From Oscillospiraceae bacterium (GTDB lineage Bacteria; Bacillota; Clostridia; Oscillospirales; Oscillospiraceae): a DNA stretch of 47,034 nt. The stretch covers positions 1 through 47,034 of the forward strand of contig JAITFS010000086.1 of assembly GCA_031281195.1 (NCBI GenBank), given 5' to 3'. The notes below the pieces were generated by a model. It was not told the origin of the DNA. It did no database searches and saw nothing but the letters and a program-made list of their open reading frames with translations. Numbering within the stretch: the first letter of the stretch is position 1; each line of letters opens with the position of its first letter. This document shows, one piece after another, positions 38,084 through 47,034 of this stretch. The position numbers and the translations under genes are program-made.

Positions 38084-39254
38084 CACGTGGTGTTTGTCTC
38101 CACTCTTTACCACCTGAACGCTCTGATTCATCATACAAAAGACTGTAAAAATCTGTCGCTTTTACATCAATGTCAAACACTCTTTGAGAAAACTCACAGA
38201 GTTTTTTTGCAGTTGCCGGTTTTACAATAATCGGCAGTTCTCTTACTTTTTTTGATTTAACTAAAACATTTATACCTCTATTGTTCACAGCTAATTGTCT
38301 TAAATATGGCGGAGGTTTAGACACATCATCCAATGTGATACCTAAAGCTGCACAAAATAAAGTCCTTCTGATTCTTGACATCACATATCGTCTTGTTTTT
38401 ACTGCATGAATTAACGAGTTAAAGGTTGGTTCAAAAGCTACAAACTTAGCTAAGCGTCTGTCCAACCCATCTGATGCTCCCGGTACGTTTGAGAAATCCT
38501 CTATATTTCTTAAACGTGACATCATAATATGTTCAGCTTTTTCCATAGAAACAGGACCGCGTCCAAGTTTTATTTCTTCTTTTAAAACATTTATTACAGA
38601 TTCAGGCATTAAATCGGACGGGATTTTACCATTTAACATCATGCTTCGCACTGCAGAAGCACTATAACCGGTATCGCTATCGTGGTCACCACCGGTTCGT
38701 AACACTGTAATTGGTTGCATTTTAGAATTACTCTCAGAGAGTGCTTTCAGATACTCAACCCCAAGTACATTATTGGGTGATTTTAAAATCCATGAGGCTC
38801 GGCCCATAAGATTATATGCTGCTTTTTGCTGTGCAACTGCGTAAGAAACACCTGTGCTTAACCACTCTTTTATAAGTACTTGTGCTTTTTCTGATGTAAT
38901 CACTTCAACCATTTCTTTTAGTAAGCTTATATCACCTATTTCACTACCAAAAGATAGATAATCACACATTCCAAGCTTATCCAGTAAATGTATACCTGCT
39001 TTTGCATATCCTGCAGCTGATGATAATACATACGGTGTTGGTAAATCAATTACTAAATCAGCACCGCTCAAAACTGCTGCTTTTGCTCTGGCATGTTTAT
39101 TAAATATGGCAAAATCTCCGCGTTGTACAAAATTACCACTCATTACACATACAATATAAACATCCTCGCCAAGCAACTCTTTTGTTTTCTTGATATGTCC
39201 CTGATGCCCAAAATGGAAAGGATTATATTCACATATAATACCGACAGTTTTCAT
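38052..39254 (-). CDS. tmcAL: tRNA(Met) cytidine acetate ligase TmcAL (YlbM family)
   Basis: VGIICEYNPFHFGHQGHIKKTKE; VMSGNFVQRGDFAIFNKHARAKAAVLSGADLVIDLPTPYVLSSA. Confidence 0.9.
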   Translation of the reverse strand: MKTVGIICEYNPFHFGHQGHIKKTKELLGEDVYIVCVMSGNFVQRGDFAIFNKHARAKAAVLSGADLVIDLPTPYVLSSAAGYAKAGIHLLDKLGMCDYLSFGSEIGDISLLKEMVEVITSEKAQVLIKEWLSTGVSYAVAQQKAAYNLMGRASWILKSPNNVLGVEYLKALSESNSKMQPITVLRTGGDHDSDTGYSASAVRSMMLNGKIPSDLMPESVINVLKEEIKLGRGPVSMEKAEHIMMSRLRNIEDFSNVPGASDGLDRRLAKFVAFEPTFNSLIHAVKTRRYVMSRIRRTLFCAALGITLDDVSKPPPYLRQLAVNNRGINVLVKSKKVRELPIIVKPATAKKLCEFSQRVFDIDVKATDFYSLLYDESERSGGKEWRQTPRAIHWDYDVVR

Positions 39255-39327
39255 AAACTTCCCTTGTATATAAAATATTTATGTATTATACTATTATAGC
39301 AATAGCAAACAAATAAAATCAAGGAGT

Positions 39328-40569
39328 ATGTTAATGAATGTTTTAGTAATTAATGCCGGTAGTTCCTCGTTAAAATATCAACTATTTAATATGGAGACAG
39401 AGACAATACTCGCAAAAGGTTTATGCGAACGAATTGGGATTGATGGACATTTAAAACATAAACCATCACTCGCAGGTAAAAAAGTATTTGATGAAGCTGT
39501 TTCTTTACCAACACACGCAGAAGCTATTAGTGCAGTTATAGATAAGCTTACCTCTGCTGACTATGGTGTTATAGAGTGTTTATCTGAAATAAAAGCTGTA
39601 GGTCATCGTGCAGTTCATGGTGGACGAAGATTTTTTGGCAGTGCTTTAATTAATGACGAGGTTGTAGCTATTCTTGAAGATTGTATAAGATTAGCACCAC
39701 TTCATATACCTGCAAATCTTATGGGAATACGCGCCTGTCAGATAGCAATGCCCGGAGTTCCTCAAGTTGCAGTTTTTGACACTGCTTTTCACCATACAAT
39801 ACCGGAGCATGCATATATCTACCCCATTCCATATAAATATTATGAAGAAAACGATATTCGCCGTTATGGTTTTCATGGTTCATCACACCGTTATGTTTCA
39901 GCTATTGCAATTCAGCATTTAGATAAAACCAATGATACTAAGGTAATCACCTGCCATTTAGGTAACGGCTCATCTCTTGCAGCAGTAAAAAATGGTAAAA
40001 GTATTGATACCACAATGGGTGTAACACCACTTGAGGGTGTACCAATGGGTACAAGATGCGGAAGTGTTGACCCGTCAATGGTTGATATAATCGCTGACAT
40101 AGAAAATATTTCTATTAAAGAAACTATGGATATTTTAAATAAAAAATCCGGTGTTTTGGGCATATATGGTGAATCCTCAGATTTTCGTGATATAGAAATA
40201 GCCGCAGGTTACGACATGAACACAGGTTTTGATGATAAAAGCGCGACCCCAAACAAACGTGCCAAACTAGCTCTTGAGGTATTTAATTACCAGGTAGCAA
40301 AGTTTATCGGGTCATATATTGTTGCTCTTGGTGGTCTTGACGCACTGGTTTTCACCGCCGGAATTGGCGAGAACTCCCCGTATGTCAGAAGAGCAATTTG
40401 TGATTTGTTAAAGGGTATAGGAATAAAAATAGACGAGCATACAAATGCTGTTCGGGCAGGAGATTTTCTTGATATAACTGCTGAAGGTTCAATTGCCAAA
40501 GTATTTGTCATACCAACTGACGAAGAACTTGTCATTGCTCGCGATACAATGGAGATTATACACAAATAG
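39328..40569 (+). CDS. ackA: Acetate kinase
   Basis: LVINAGSSSLKYQLFNM; VGHRAVHGGRRF; FDTAFHHTIPEHAYIYPIPYKYYEENDIRRYGFHGSSHRYVS; FTAGIGENSPYVRR. Confidence 0.98.
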   Translation: MLMNVLVINAGSSSLKYQLFNMETETILAKGLCERIGIDGHLKHKPSLAGKKVFDEAVSLPTHAEAISAVIDKLTSADYGVIECLSEIKAVGHRAVHGGRRFFGSALINDEVVAILEDCIRLAPLHIPANLMGIRACQIAMPGVPQVAVFDTAFHHTIPEHAYIYPIPYKYYEENDIRRYGFHGSSHRYVSAIAIQHLDKTNDTKVITCHLGNGSSLAAVKNGKSIDTTMGVTPLEGVPMGTRCGSVDPSMVDIIADIENISIKETMDILNKKSGVLGIYGESSDFRDIEIAAGYDMNTGFDDKSATPNKRAKLALEVFNYQVAKFIGSYIVALGGLDALVFTAGIGENSPYVRRAICDLLKGIGIKIDEHTNAVRAGDFLDITAEGSIAKVFVIPTDEELVIARDTMEIIHK

Positions 40570-40572
40570 AAA

Positions 40573-42945
40573 ATGACACTTTTTGAGAAATCGTTAAACA
40601 TTCTTGAACTCCCGGAAATACTAAACTTACTGGCAGCGGAAGCTGTCAGTAAGTCTGCGAATGAACTTGTAGGTAAGCTTTTTCCTTATACCGATATTGA
40701 TATTGTACAAAAAAAGCTTGATGAAACATCGGCTGCTAAAAATATGATGGTATTACGACAGAGTCCTCCCTTTCTTGGAGTAAAGGATGTAAGAGGATCT
40801 GTCAAACGCGCAAATAAAAGCGGTGTATTAAATACTCGTGAGCTGCTTGATATATCAGAGTTACTAAGAGCTGCATCTTCATCAATCACTTATTTTAACA
40901 ACGATAAAGCCAATGAACCTACGGTTATTGACTACCTTTTTAACTCACTTATATCAAATAAATATTTAGAAAACAAAATATCAACATCAATTGTTTCAGA
41001 AGAAGAAATCTCAGATAACGCCAGCCGCGAGCTTTCTGATATACGTCGTTTTATGCGAATAACAAATGATAAAATCCGCCAAACCTTAAATAAAATCATA
41101 ACCTCTCCCACTTATGCTAAAGCCTTACAAGAGCCGATTATCACTATTAGAAATGATAGATTTGTTGTTCCTATAAAAGCGGAATACAAATCTACATTTA
41201 GTGGAATGGTTCACGATATTTCCTCATCCGGAGCTACACACTTTATCGAGCCAATGAGTGTTGTTAATCTTAACAATGAGTTACGAGAGCTAACCTCTCA
41301 GGAAAAACACGAAATTGAGCGTATACTAATGGAGCTTTCCTCCGAGGTATCCGACCACGCTAATACAATAATTAACGATTTTGAAATATTAACTGAATTA
41401 GATTTTATTTTTGCAAAAGCAAAATTATCTTATAAAATGGATGCAACTGCACCTGTTTTATCAGAATACAGAGAAATAAACTTCATCAAAGCATACCATC
41501 CCCTGTTGCCAAAAAAAGATGCTGTACCAATAGATATAAGATTAGGTGCTGATTTTGACACTTTGGTTATCACAGGCCCAAATACAGGTGGAAAAACAGT
41601 TTCGTTAAAAACTCTTGGATTACTCTGTGCAATGACTCAGTGCGGTCTTCACATTCCGGTGGGTCATGGCAGTATAACACCGGTTTTGGATACAATATAC
41701 GCAGATATTGGTGATGAGCAATCGATTGAGCAGTCATTGTCAACATTTTCATCACACATGACAAATATTGTAGGAATACTGGATAATTGCACCCCTAATT
41801 CTTTATTACTTTTTGATGAGCTTGGAGCAGGTACTGACCCTGTCGAAGGTGCGGCACTTGCAATATCCATAATCGAATACGCACGAAAAGAAAGCGCACT
41901 TATTGCTGCAACAACTCATTACGCTGAGTTAAAAAGCTTTGCGTTAAGCACTGATGGAGTTATGAACGCTTCCTGTGAGTTTAATGTTGAAACATTAAAA
42001 CCAACATATAAGTTAATTATCGGTATTCCCGGAAAATCAAACGCATTTGCAATATCCTCACGTCTTGGTTTGTCAGATAAAATTATTAATGATGCAAAAG
42101 CACGTATTAATACGGATAGTGTAGCGTTTGAGGATGCTATTGCCGGTCTTGAAGAAACCAGAATATTACTTGAAAATGAAAGAGATGAAACAAGCAAATT
42201 ATTAAGAGATGCTGATGCAGACAGACAATATGCAAAAGAAGTTAAATCACAACTCGATAAAGAGCGTGACAAAGAGGTCAGTAAAGCAAAAAAAGAAGCA
42301 ATTGGTATTTTAGAAGAAACAAGACGTATAGCTGACCAAATAATGAACGAGATGCAAGAGCTTAGAAAATCTGCTGCTGATACAGATTGGCAGAAATTAA
42401 ATGAAAAAAAGTCAGAGGTGCTTGGTAAACTAAACAAAGCAGAAGAAAAACTAACAGAACGTAAAACTGTTGTGAAGTCTAAAGCTTCAAAAAGAGATAT
42501 AATACCCGGAGATAAAGTACAATTAAACGATCTTGGAACTTTTGCAGATGTTATTGAGGTTAAAAATGATGGTTCTTTAATACTGCAAGCAGGAATACTT
42601 AAGATAACAGCACAACCAAGTGAAGTTTTATTAATGGAAGATGAAACAACAAAAGAAGCGAAAAAATATATAAACAGATCCGAAAATAAACTACGGCTTT
42701 CAACTGTTAAACCTGAGCTTGAGATACGTGGGATGAATATTGATGAAGCTATGCCAATTTTGGAACAATATTTAGATAATGCAAAAATGTCAAAATTACC
42801 ATCTGTAACAATCATACATGGTAAAGGTACAGGAGTGCTACGAAAAGCAGTACATAAATATCTAAAGGATGAAAAAGGTGTAAAATCATTCAGACTTGGT
42901 TTATACGGCGAAGGTGAAGACGGCGTAACAATTGTTGAACTATGA
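40573..42945 (+). CDS. mutS2: Endonuclease MutS2
   Basis: Walker A ITGPNTGGKTVSLKTLGLL; LLFDELGAGTDPVEGAALA; C-terminal Smr domain LEIRGMNIDEAMPILEQYLDNA...IHGKGTGVLRKAVHKYL. Confidence 0.96.
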   Translation: MTLFEKSLNILELPEILNLLAAEAVSKSANELVGKLFPYTDIDIVQKKLDETSAAKNMMVLRQSPPFLGVKDVRGSVKRANKSGVLNTRELLDISELLRAASSSITYFNNDKANEPTVIDYLFNSLISNKYLENKISTSIVSEEEISDNASRELSDIRRFMRITNDKIRQTLNKIITSPTYAKALQEPIITIRNDRFVVPIKAEYKSTFSGMVHDISSSGATHFIEPMSVVNLNNELRELTSQEKHEIERILMELSSEVSDHANTIINDFEILTELDFIFAKAKLSYKMDATAPVLSEYREINFIKAYHPLLPKKDAVPIDIRLGADFDTLVITGPNTGGKTVSLKTLGLLCAMTQCGLHIPVGHGSITPVLDTIYADIGDEQSIEQSLSTFSSHMTNIVGILDNCTPNSLLLFDELGAGTDPVEGAALAISIIEYARKESALIAATTHYAELKSFALSTDGVMNASCEFNVETLKPTYKLIIGIPGKSNAFAISSRLGLSDKIINDAKARINTDSVAFEDAIAGLEETRILLENERDETSKLLRDADADRQYAKEVKSQLDKERDKEVSKAKKEAIGILEETRRIADQIMNEMQELRKSAADTDWQKLNEKKSEVLGKLNKAEEKLTERKTVVKSKASKRDIIPGDKVQLNDLGTFADVIEVKNDGSLILQAGILKITAQPSEVLLMEDETTKEAKKYINRSENKLRLSTVKPELEIRGMNIDEAMPILEQYLDNAKMSKLPSVTIIHGKGTGVLRKAVHKYLKDEKGVKSFRLGLYGEGEDGVTIVEL

Positions 42946-42961
42946 TAATTAATAAGTAATA

Positions 42962-43948
42962 ATGATGTTTATTATGTGGGAGGATTATGTTTTGGGTGAG
43001 AAAACAATGAGTGTCGAAAGACTGGAAAGTATTATTAGCATTTTTGGTTCACTTGACGAGAATATTAAGCTTATTGAAGAAGAGCTTGATGTGCGTATTG
43101 TTGACAGAAACTCCGAGCTGACTATCACAGGTGGTGAAGAAAACATACATCATGCCGAACGCACAATAAACGGACTTATTATGATAGCTGCTAAAGGTGA
43201 TACAATTGATGCTCATAATGTAAAGTATATAATCAATCTTGTAAAAAACGGGCAGGATGATAAGATTGGTGATATTTGCAGGGATTTAATCTGCATTTCT
43301 GCAAAAGGCAAACCAATAAAAGCAAAAACTCTAGGTCAAAACAAATACGTTGAAGCCATAAACAAAAACACTGTTACTCTATCTATCGGACCTGCCGGTA
43401 CAGGTAAGACCTATCTTGCAGTGGCTTGTGCTGTTGCGGCATTTCGAGCAAAAAAGATAAACCGTATAATTCTCACTCGTCCGGCAGTAGAAGCAGGTGA
43501 ACGGCTTGGTTTTCTGCCCGGCGACTTGCAGAGTAAGGTTGACCCGTATTTAAGACCACTCTATGATGCACTTTTTGAGCTGATGGGAGCTGAAACTTAC
43601 AGTAAATATCTGGAGCGTGGAAATATCGAGGTTGCTCCCCTTGCGTATATGCGCGGCAGAACTCTTGATGATTCGTTTATCATTCTTGACGAAGCTCAAA
43701 ATACAACACGTGAGCAGATGAAAATGTTTCTTACACGTTTAGGTTTTGGTTCAAAAATTGTTATAAATGGCGACATAACTCAAATTGACCTTCCACCGGA
43801 TAAAACAAGCGGGCTTCGCGATGCTGTTCGAATCCTTGAGGATGTACCTGATATAGCAATATGCCGTTTGTCTTCTAAGGATGTGGTACGTCATGAGCTT
43901 GTCTCACGTATAATTGAAGCTTATGACAAACGCGATAAACGAAAATAA
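42962..43948 (+). CDS. PhoH family ATPase (true start may be downstream of 42962)
   Basis: LSIGPAGTGKTYLAVACAVAAF; RPAVEAGERLGFLPGDLQSKVDPYLRPLYDAL; FIILDEAQNTT. Confidence 0.95.
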   Translation: MMFIMWEDYVLGEKTMSVERLESIISIFGSLDENIKLIEEELDVRIVDRNSELTITGGEENIHHAERTINGLIMIAAKGDTIDAHNVKYIINLVKNGQDDKIGDICRDLICISAKGKPIKAKTLGQNKYVEAINKNTVTLSIGPAGTGKTYLAVACAVAAFRAKKINRIILTRPAVEAGERLGFLPGDLQSKVDPYLRPLYDALFELMGAETYSKYLERGNIEVAPLAYMRGRTLDDSFIILDEAQNTTREQMKMFLTRLGFGSKIVINGDITQIDLPPDKTSGLRDAVRILEDVPDIAICRLSSKDVVRHELVSRIIEAYDKRDKRK

Positions 43949-43966
43949 TATAGGAAATGGAATTTT

Positions 43967-44485
43967 ATGGTTAAAAAAATAAAACACAAAATCACTGCTT
44001 CTAACCAAAGTGATATTAAGATGAACAGTACATTTATTAGTTTACTTAAACAAGCAGTTTTGATTACACTTCGTAATGAGCAGGTTGATACTCCTTGTGA
44101 GATTAGCATATTAATAACAAATAATGCAGGAATACGTGATTTTAACAAAAGATTTCGTGGTTTTGATGAATCTACTGATGTGTTGGCATTTCCAATGCAG
44201 GAGTTTGAGCATCCGGGTTGGGGTGGAATTATCAACATGGATTTTAACCTCGAAACAGGTAATTTACCACTCGGAGATATTGTTATCTCTCTGCAAAAGG
44301 TTATGAAAAATATCAAGATAGAAAGAGTTACGCTCGAACAGGAATCAACGCTTTTAATGATTCATGCAGCTTTACATCTTTTAGGATATGACCATTATGA
44401 TGAAGAAACTAAGCATATAATGCAAAGAATTGAGAAGGGTTTAATGAGAAATATGGGTTACTTAGACTATGGTAAGACAACATGA
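43967..44485 (+). CDS. ybeY: Endoribonuclease YbeY
   Basis: NKRFRGFDESTDVLAFPM; MIHAALHLLGYDHYDEE (HxxxHxxGxDH-type motif). Confidence 0.95.
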   Translation: MVKKIKHKITASNQSDIKMNSTFISLLKQAVLITLRNEQVDTPCEISILITNNAGIRDFNKRFRGFDESTDVLAFPMQEFEHPGWGGIINMDFNLETGNLPLGDIVISLQKVMKNIKIERVTLEQESTLLMIHAALHLLGYDHYDEETKHIMQRIEKGLMRNMGYLDYGKTT

Positions 44486-45378
44486 TAAATAAGACAGCAA
44501 TGATATCGGTGGTTGGCAGAGCAAATGCCGGTAAATCCACTTTAATCAACAAATTAACCGGTGATAAGGTAACAATTGTTTCACCAAAACCGCAAACAAC
44601 ACGCAATCGAATATTTGGTGTTTTTACTTATGAAGATATCCAAATGATTTTACTTGACACTCCCGGTTTTCATAAAGCACGAAATGAACTTGGAAATTAT
44701 ATGGTAGGTGTTGTAAAAGAATCAATTGCTGATGTTGATGCTGTTATTTTACTTGTTGAACCGGTTGCTAATGTAGGCACTCAGGAAATGTTGTTAATTG
44801 AGCACATTAAAAAGACTAACTCAAAAGTGTTACTTGTTATCAACAAAATTGACACAGTTAGAATGGATGCTTTATTACCCGTTATCGAGTGTTATTCAAA
44901 TTATTATGAGTTTGATGCTATAATTCCCATTTCTGCGAAAAAAGGCGACGGTATTAATGAGTTATTAAAGCAATTAGCTTCTTATGCAAAGTCAGGGCCG
45001 CAGTTATTTCCCGATGGAATTACAACAGATCAACATGAACAGCAAATAATTGCAGAAATATTACGCGAAAAGTTGCTTTTATTACTTGATAAAGAGATTC
45101 CGCATGGTGTAGCTGTGGAAATAACAAGGTTCTCAGAAAGAGGAAGCGAAGACTCCCCTATCATTGATGTTGAAGCTACAATTTATTATGAGAAAAAGAA
45201 TCATAAAGGGATTATTATCGGTAAAAAAGGCGAAATGATAAAAAAAGTCGGACAGTATGCCAGGATTGATATGGAGCGTTTTATGGGAGCAAAGATTAAC
45301 TTACAAACATGGGTAAAAATAAAGGAAAACTGGCGTGATAATCACGCTGCAATAAGAAATCTTGGTTATTTGAGGTAG
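44482..45378 (+). CDS. era: GTPase Era
   Basis: GRANAGKSTLINKLTGDKVTIVSPKPQTTRNRI; DTPGFHKARNELG; C-terminal KH domain KGIIIGKKGEMIKKVG. Confidence 0.97.
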   Translation: MINKTAMISVVGRANAGKSTLINKLTGDKVTIVSPKPQTTRNRIFGVFTYEDIQMILLDTPGFHKARNELGNYMVGVVKESIADVDAVILLVEPVANVGTQEMLLIEHIKKTNSKVLLVINKIDTVRMDALLPVIECYSNYYEFDAIIPISAKKGDGINELLKQLASYAKSGPQLFPDGITTDQHEQQIIAEILREKLLLLLDKEIPHGVAVEITRFSERGSEDSPIIDVEATIYYEKKNHKGIIIGKKGEMIKKVGQYARIDMERFMGAKINLQTWVKIKENWRDNHAAIRNLGYLR

Positions 45379-45410
45379 TATTAACAAACATTTTTATTAC
45401 AAATTAAACT

Positions 45411-46097
45411 ATGTACATCAACACAACCGGTATCATTCTACGCGAAGTTTTATATAAGGATTCCAGTAAAATCCTCACAGTTCTTACAAGTGATGAGGGT
45501 AAGCTTACTGTTTCTGCTCATGGAGCACATCGAAAAAACAGCAAACTCGCAGCAGCAACTCAGCTTCTTGTTTACTCTCATATCACATTAACTCAAAGAA
45601 AGGGTAGATATACTCTCACAGAAGCTCAAACTATCGAGCAGTTTATCGGTCTGCGCGATGATATAAAGCTGCTTGCTCTTGCTTCGTATGTTGCTGAGCT
45701 AACAGAAGCTGTTGCGGACGAGGACAGCCCAAATCCGGAGCTGTTACCACTATGCTTAAACACAATATATGCTTTAAGTGAAAATATAAAACCTCCCGAA
45801 CTGATAAAACCGGTTTTTGAGCTAAGACTTATGGCTATATCAGGTTTTGAACCAAATCTGATAAATACGGAAAAATCCAAAGGAGATACACACGAGGACG
45901 GTTTATTGCCATTAAGTGCAAAGGCTTTAACTATAGCTGAATATGTTTTATCATGCGATAATAAAAAACTTTTCTCATTTAATACTGATGAAAAAGCGTT
46001 AAATGAGTTTTCTAAAGAAATTGAGAAATATCTTCTAACACACCTTGACAGAGGGTTTAAAACACTTGATTATTACAAGAAAATAAAAAATGTTTGA
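45411..46097 (+). CDS. recO: DNA repair protein RecO
   Basis: TGIILREVLYKDSSKILTVLTSDEGKLTVSAHGAHR; LELRLMAISGFEPNL-type segment; follows era. Confidence 0.9.
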   Translation: MYINTTGIILREVLYKDSSKILTVLTSDEGKLTVSAHGAHRKNSKLAAATQLLVYSHITLTQRKGRYTLTEAQTIEQFIGLRDDIKLLALASYVAELTEAVADEDSPNPELLPLCLNTIYALSENIKPPELIKPVFELRLMAISGFEPNLINTEKSKGDTHEDGLLPLSAKALTIAEYVLSCDNKKLFSFNTDEKALNEFSKEIEKYLLTHLDRGFKTLDYYKKIKNV

Positions 46098-46122
46098 CTT
46101 TTGTGGTTTTATTTGTTATTGT
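46094..46122 (+). promoter_or_regulatory. Sigma-A-type promoter for rplJ-rplL (TTGACT-N17-TATTGT); -35 overlaps the recO stop codon
   Basis: TTGACT 46094-46099 and TATTGT 46117-46122; recO TGA at 46095-46097. Confidence 0.6.
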
Positions 46123-46130
46123 ACTTTAGC

Positions 46131-46262
46131 GTTCCAAAGACAGTAGGTCACAAAGTCTTTATAAAAATGATAAATATCATTTTTATAAAGACTCTGAATA
46201 AACCCTACCGAGGACGGTCAGATTTTTCGACTGTTATCCTGTCTTTGTGCAGGATTATTTTT
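46131..46262 (+). promoter_or_regulatory. Ribosomal protein L10 leader with apparent attenuator
   Basis: CCAAAGACAGTAGGT...CCTACCGAGGAC core as in L10 leaders; 18-bp hairpin 46154-46171/46176-46193; CAAAGACAG (46135-46143) complementary to CTGTCTTTG (46239-46247) next to CCTG...CAGG and a T-rich run. Confidence 0.85.
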
Positions 46263-46299
46263 ATGTGAACGTAATAAAAAAAACGGAGGTGAAAAAGAT

Positions 46300-46944
46300 A
46301 TGCCAAGTGCAAAAGTTCTTGAGGAAAAGAAGCAAATCGTAAATGATATGACTGAAAGACTTAAATGCAAAGCCGGTGTTTTTGTAGACTTTAAAGGTAT
46401 TACAGTCGTAGAAGATACGCAAATGCGTGTTAAGATGCGCGAATCCGACGTTGAATACAATGTTATCAAAAATAGTTTAATGAAGTTTGCAATAAAAAAT
46501 GTTGGTTTTGATGCTCTGGAAGACATACTTGTTGGAACAACATCACTCGCAACAAGTAATGATGACCCGATTGCTCCGGCAAGAATTGTCAGAGAGTTTG
46601 CAGACAAAATGCCAAAATACTTTGAAATCAAAGCGGGTTTCATGGATGGCAAAATTATGTCCGCAGAGGAAGTTAACACTATTGCCAGAATCCCTGCACT
46701 ACCGGTACTGCAAGCTCAACTGCTTGGTACAATGCTCGCGCCGATTACATCGCTTGCAATCGTACTAAAAGCAATTGCAGAAAAAGACGGTGCACCATCT
46801 GACACAGATGCTAAAGCAACAGACGAAGCAGCAGCGGTTGAAGCTCCTGCAGAGGCAGAGCCAGCAGCAACAGAAGAAAAAGCAACAGAAACAACAGAAG
46901 AAACAACACAAACAGAAAAAGTTGAAAATAAGGAGGAAGAATAA
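46300..46944 (+). CDS. rplJ: 50S ribosomal protein L10 with Ala/Glu/Thr-rich C-terminal tail
   Basis: MPSAKVLEEKKQIVNDMTERLKCKAGVFVDFKGITV...VIKNSLMKFAIKN; RBS GGAGGTG. Confidence 0.96.
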   Translation: MPSAKVLEEKKQIVNDMTERLKCKAGVFVDFKGITVVEDTQMRVKMRESDVEYNVIKNSLMKFAIKNVGFDALEDILVGTTSLATSNDDPIAPARIVREFADKMPKYFEIKAGFMDGKIMSAEEVNTIARIPALPVLQAQLLGTMLAPITSLAIVLKAIAEKDGAPSDTDAKATDEAAAVEAPAEAEPAATEEKATETTEETTQTEKVENKEEE

Positions 46945-46945
46945 A

Positions 46946-47034
46946 ATGGCAAAAGCAACAGTACAATCAATTATTGAAGACATTAAAGCTCTTACAGTAA
47001 TAGAATTATCAGAAATGGTAAAAGAACTTGAGGA
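46946..47034 (+). CDS. rplL: 50S ribosomal protein L7/L12, N-terminal fragment (runs off the window)
   Basis: ATGGCAAAAGCAACAGTACAATCAATTATTGAAGACATTAAAGCTCTTACAGTAATAGAATTATCAGAAATGGTAAAAGAACTTGAGG = MAKATVQSIIEDIKALTVIELSEMVKELE; SD AGGAGGAAG upstream. Confidence 0.93.
   Translation, partial: MAKATVQSIIEDIKALTVIELSEMVKELE

Noticed and set aside
41919-42815. 298-aa antisense ORF inside mutS2
   Set aside because: Serine-rich, no domain pattern, fully antisense to a clearly conserved gene; a typical artefact of codon bias.
1-47034. CRISPR array, transposase, integrase or prophage
   Set aside because: No regular repeat-spacer pattern and no recognisable mobile-element protein in the ORF track.

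Overview
The window is a clostridial-type (Firmicutes) chromosomal segment, mostly compact housekeeping genes. The exception is a ~17.5 kb minus-strand signalling block (about 1501-19017), probably one transcription unit. In transcription order it encodes: REC-HD-GYP (c-di-GMP phosphodiesterase type); dCache-PAS-PAS hybrid histidine kinase (HK) with HPt; REC-GGDEF diguanylate cyclase; an [FeFe]-hydrogenase-like hybrid HK with HPt; an HPt-like/REC protein; REC-HK-REC-HPt; PAS-GAF-PASx3-HK-REC-HPt; REC-HK-REC; and a Nudix hydrolase. A further membrane hybrid HK lies on the + strand just upstream (19397-21316), next to a tRNA-Gly. No DNA-binding output domain is visible in the block. The only recognisable outputs are c-di-GMP synthesis and breakdown, so I read it as a multi-input phosphorelay converging on c-di-GMP, with a possible H2/redox input. 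The rest includes a 3' fragment of a TPP riboswitch with thiT, uraA-upp, an FHA-FtsW/RodA fusion with a PBP2, an EF-G paralogue, a degenerate P-type-ATPase-like membrane protein, rlmB-metK, citrate synthase ending in a heptamer repeat, lgt, ComFB, an orphan corrinoid protein, a D,D-carboxypeptidase-like protein lacking all three catalytic motifs, tmcAL, ackA, mutS2, phoH, ybeY-era-recO, an L10 leader, rplJ and partial rplL. All calls come from reading motifs by eye; no database or structure search was run.
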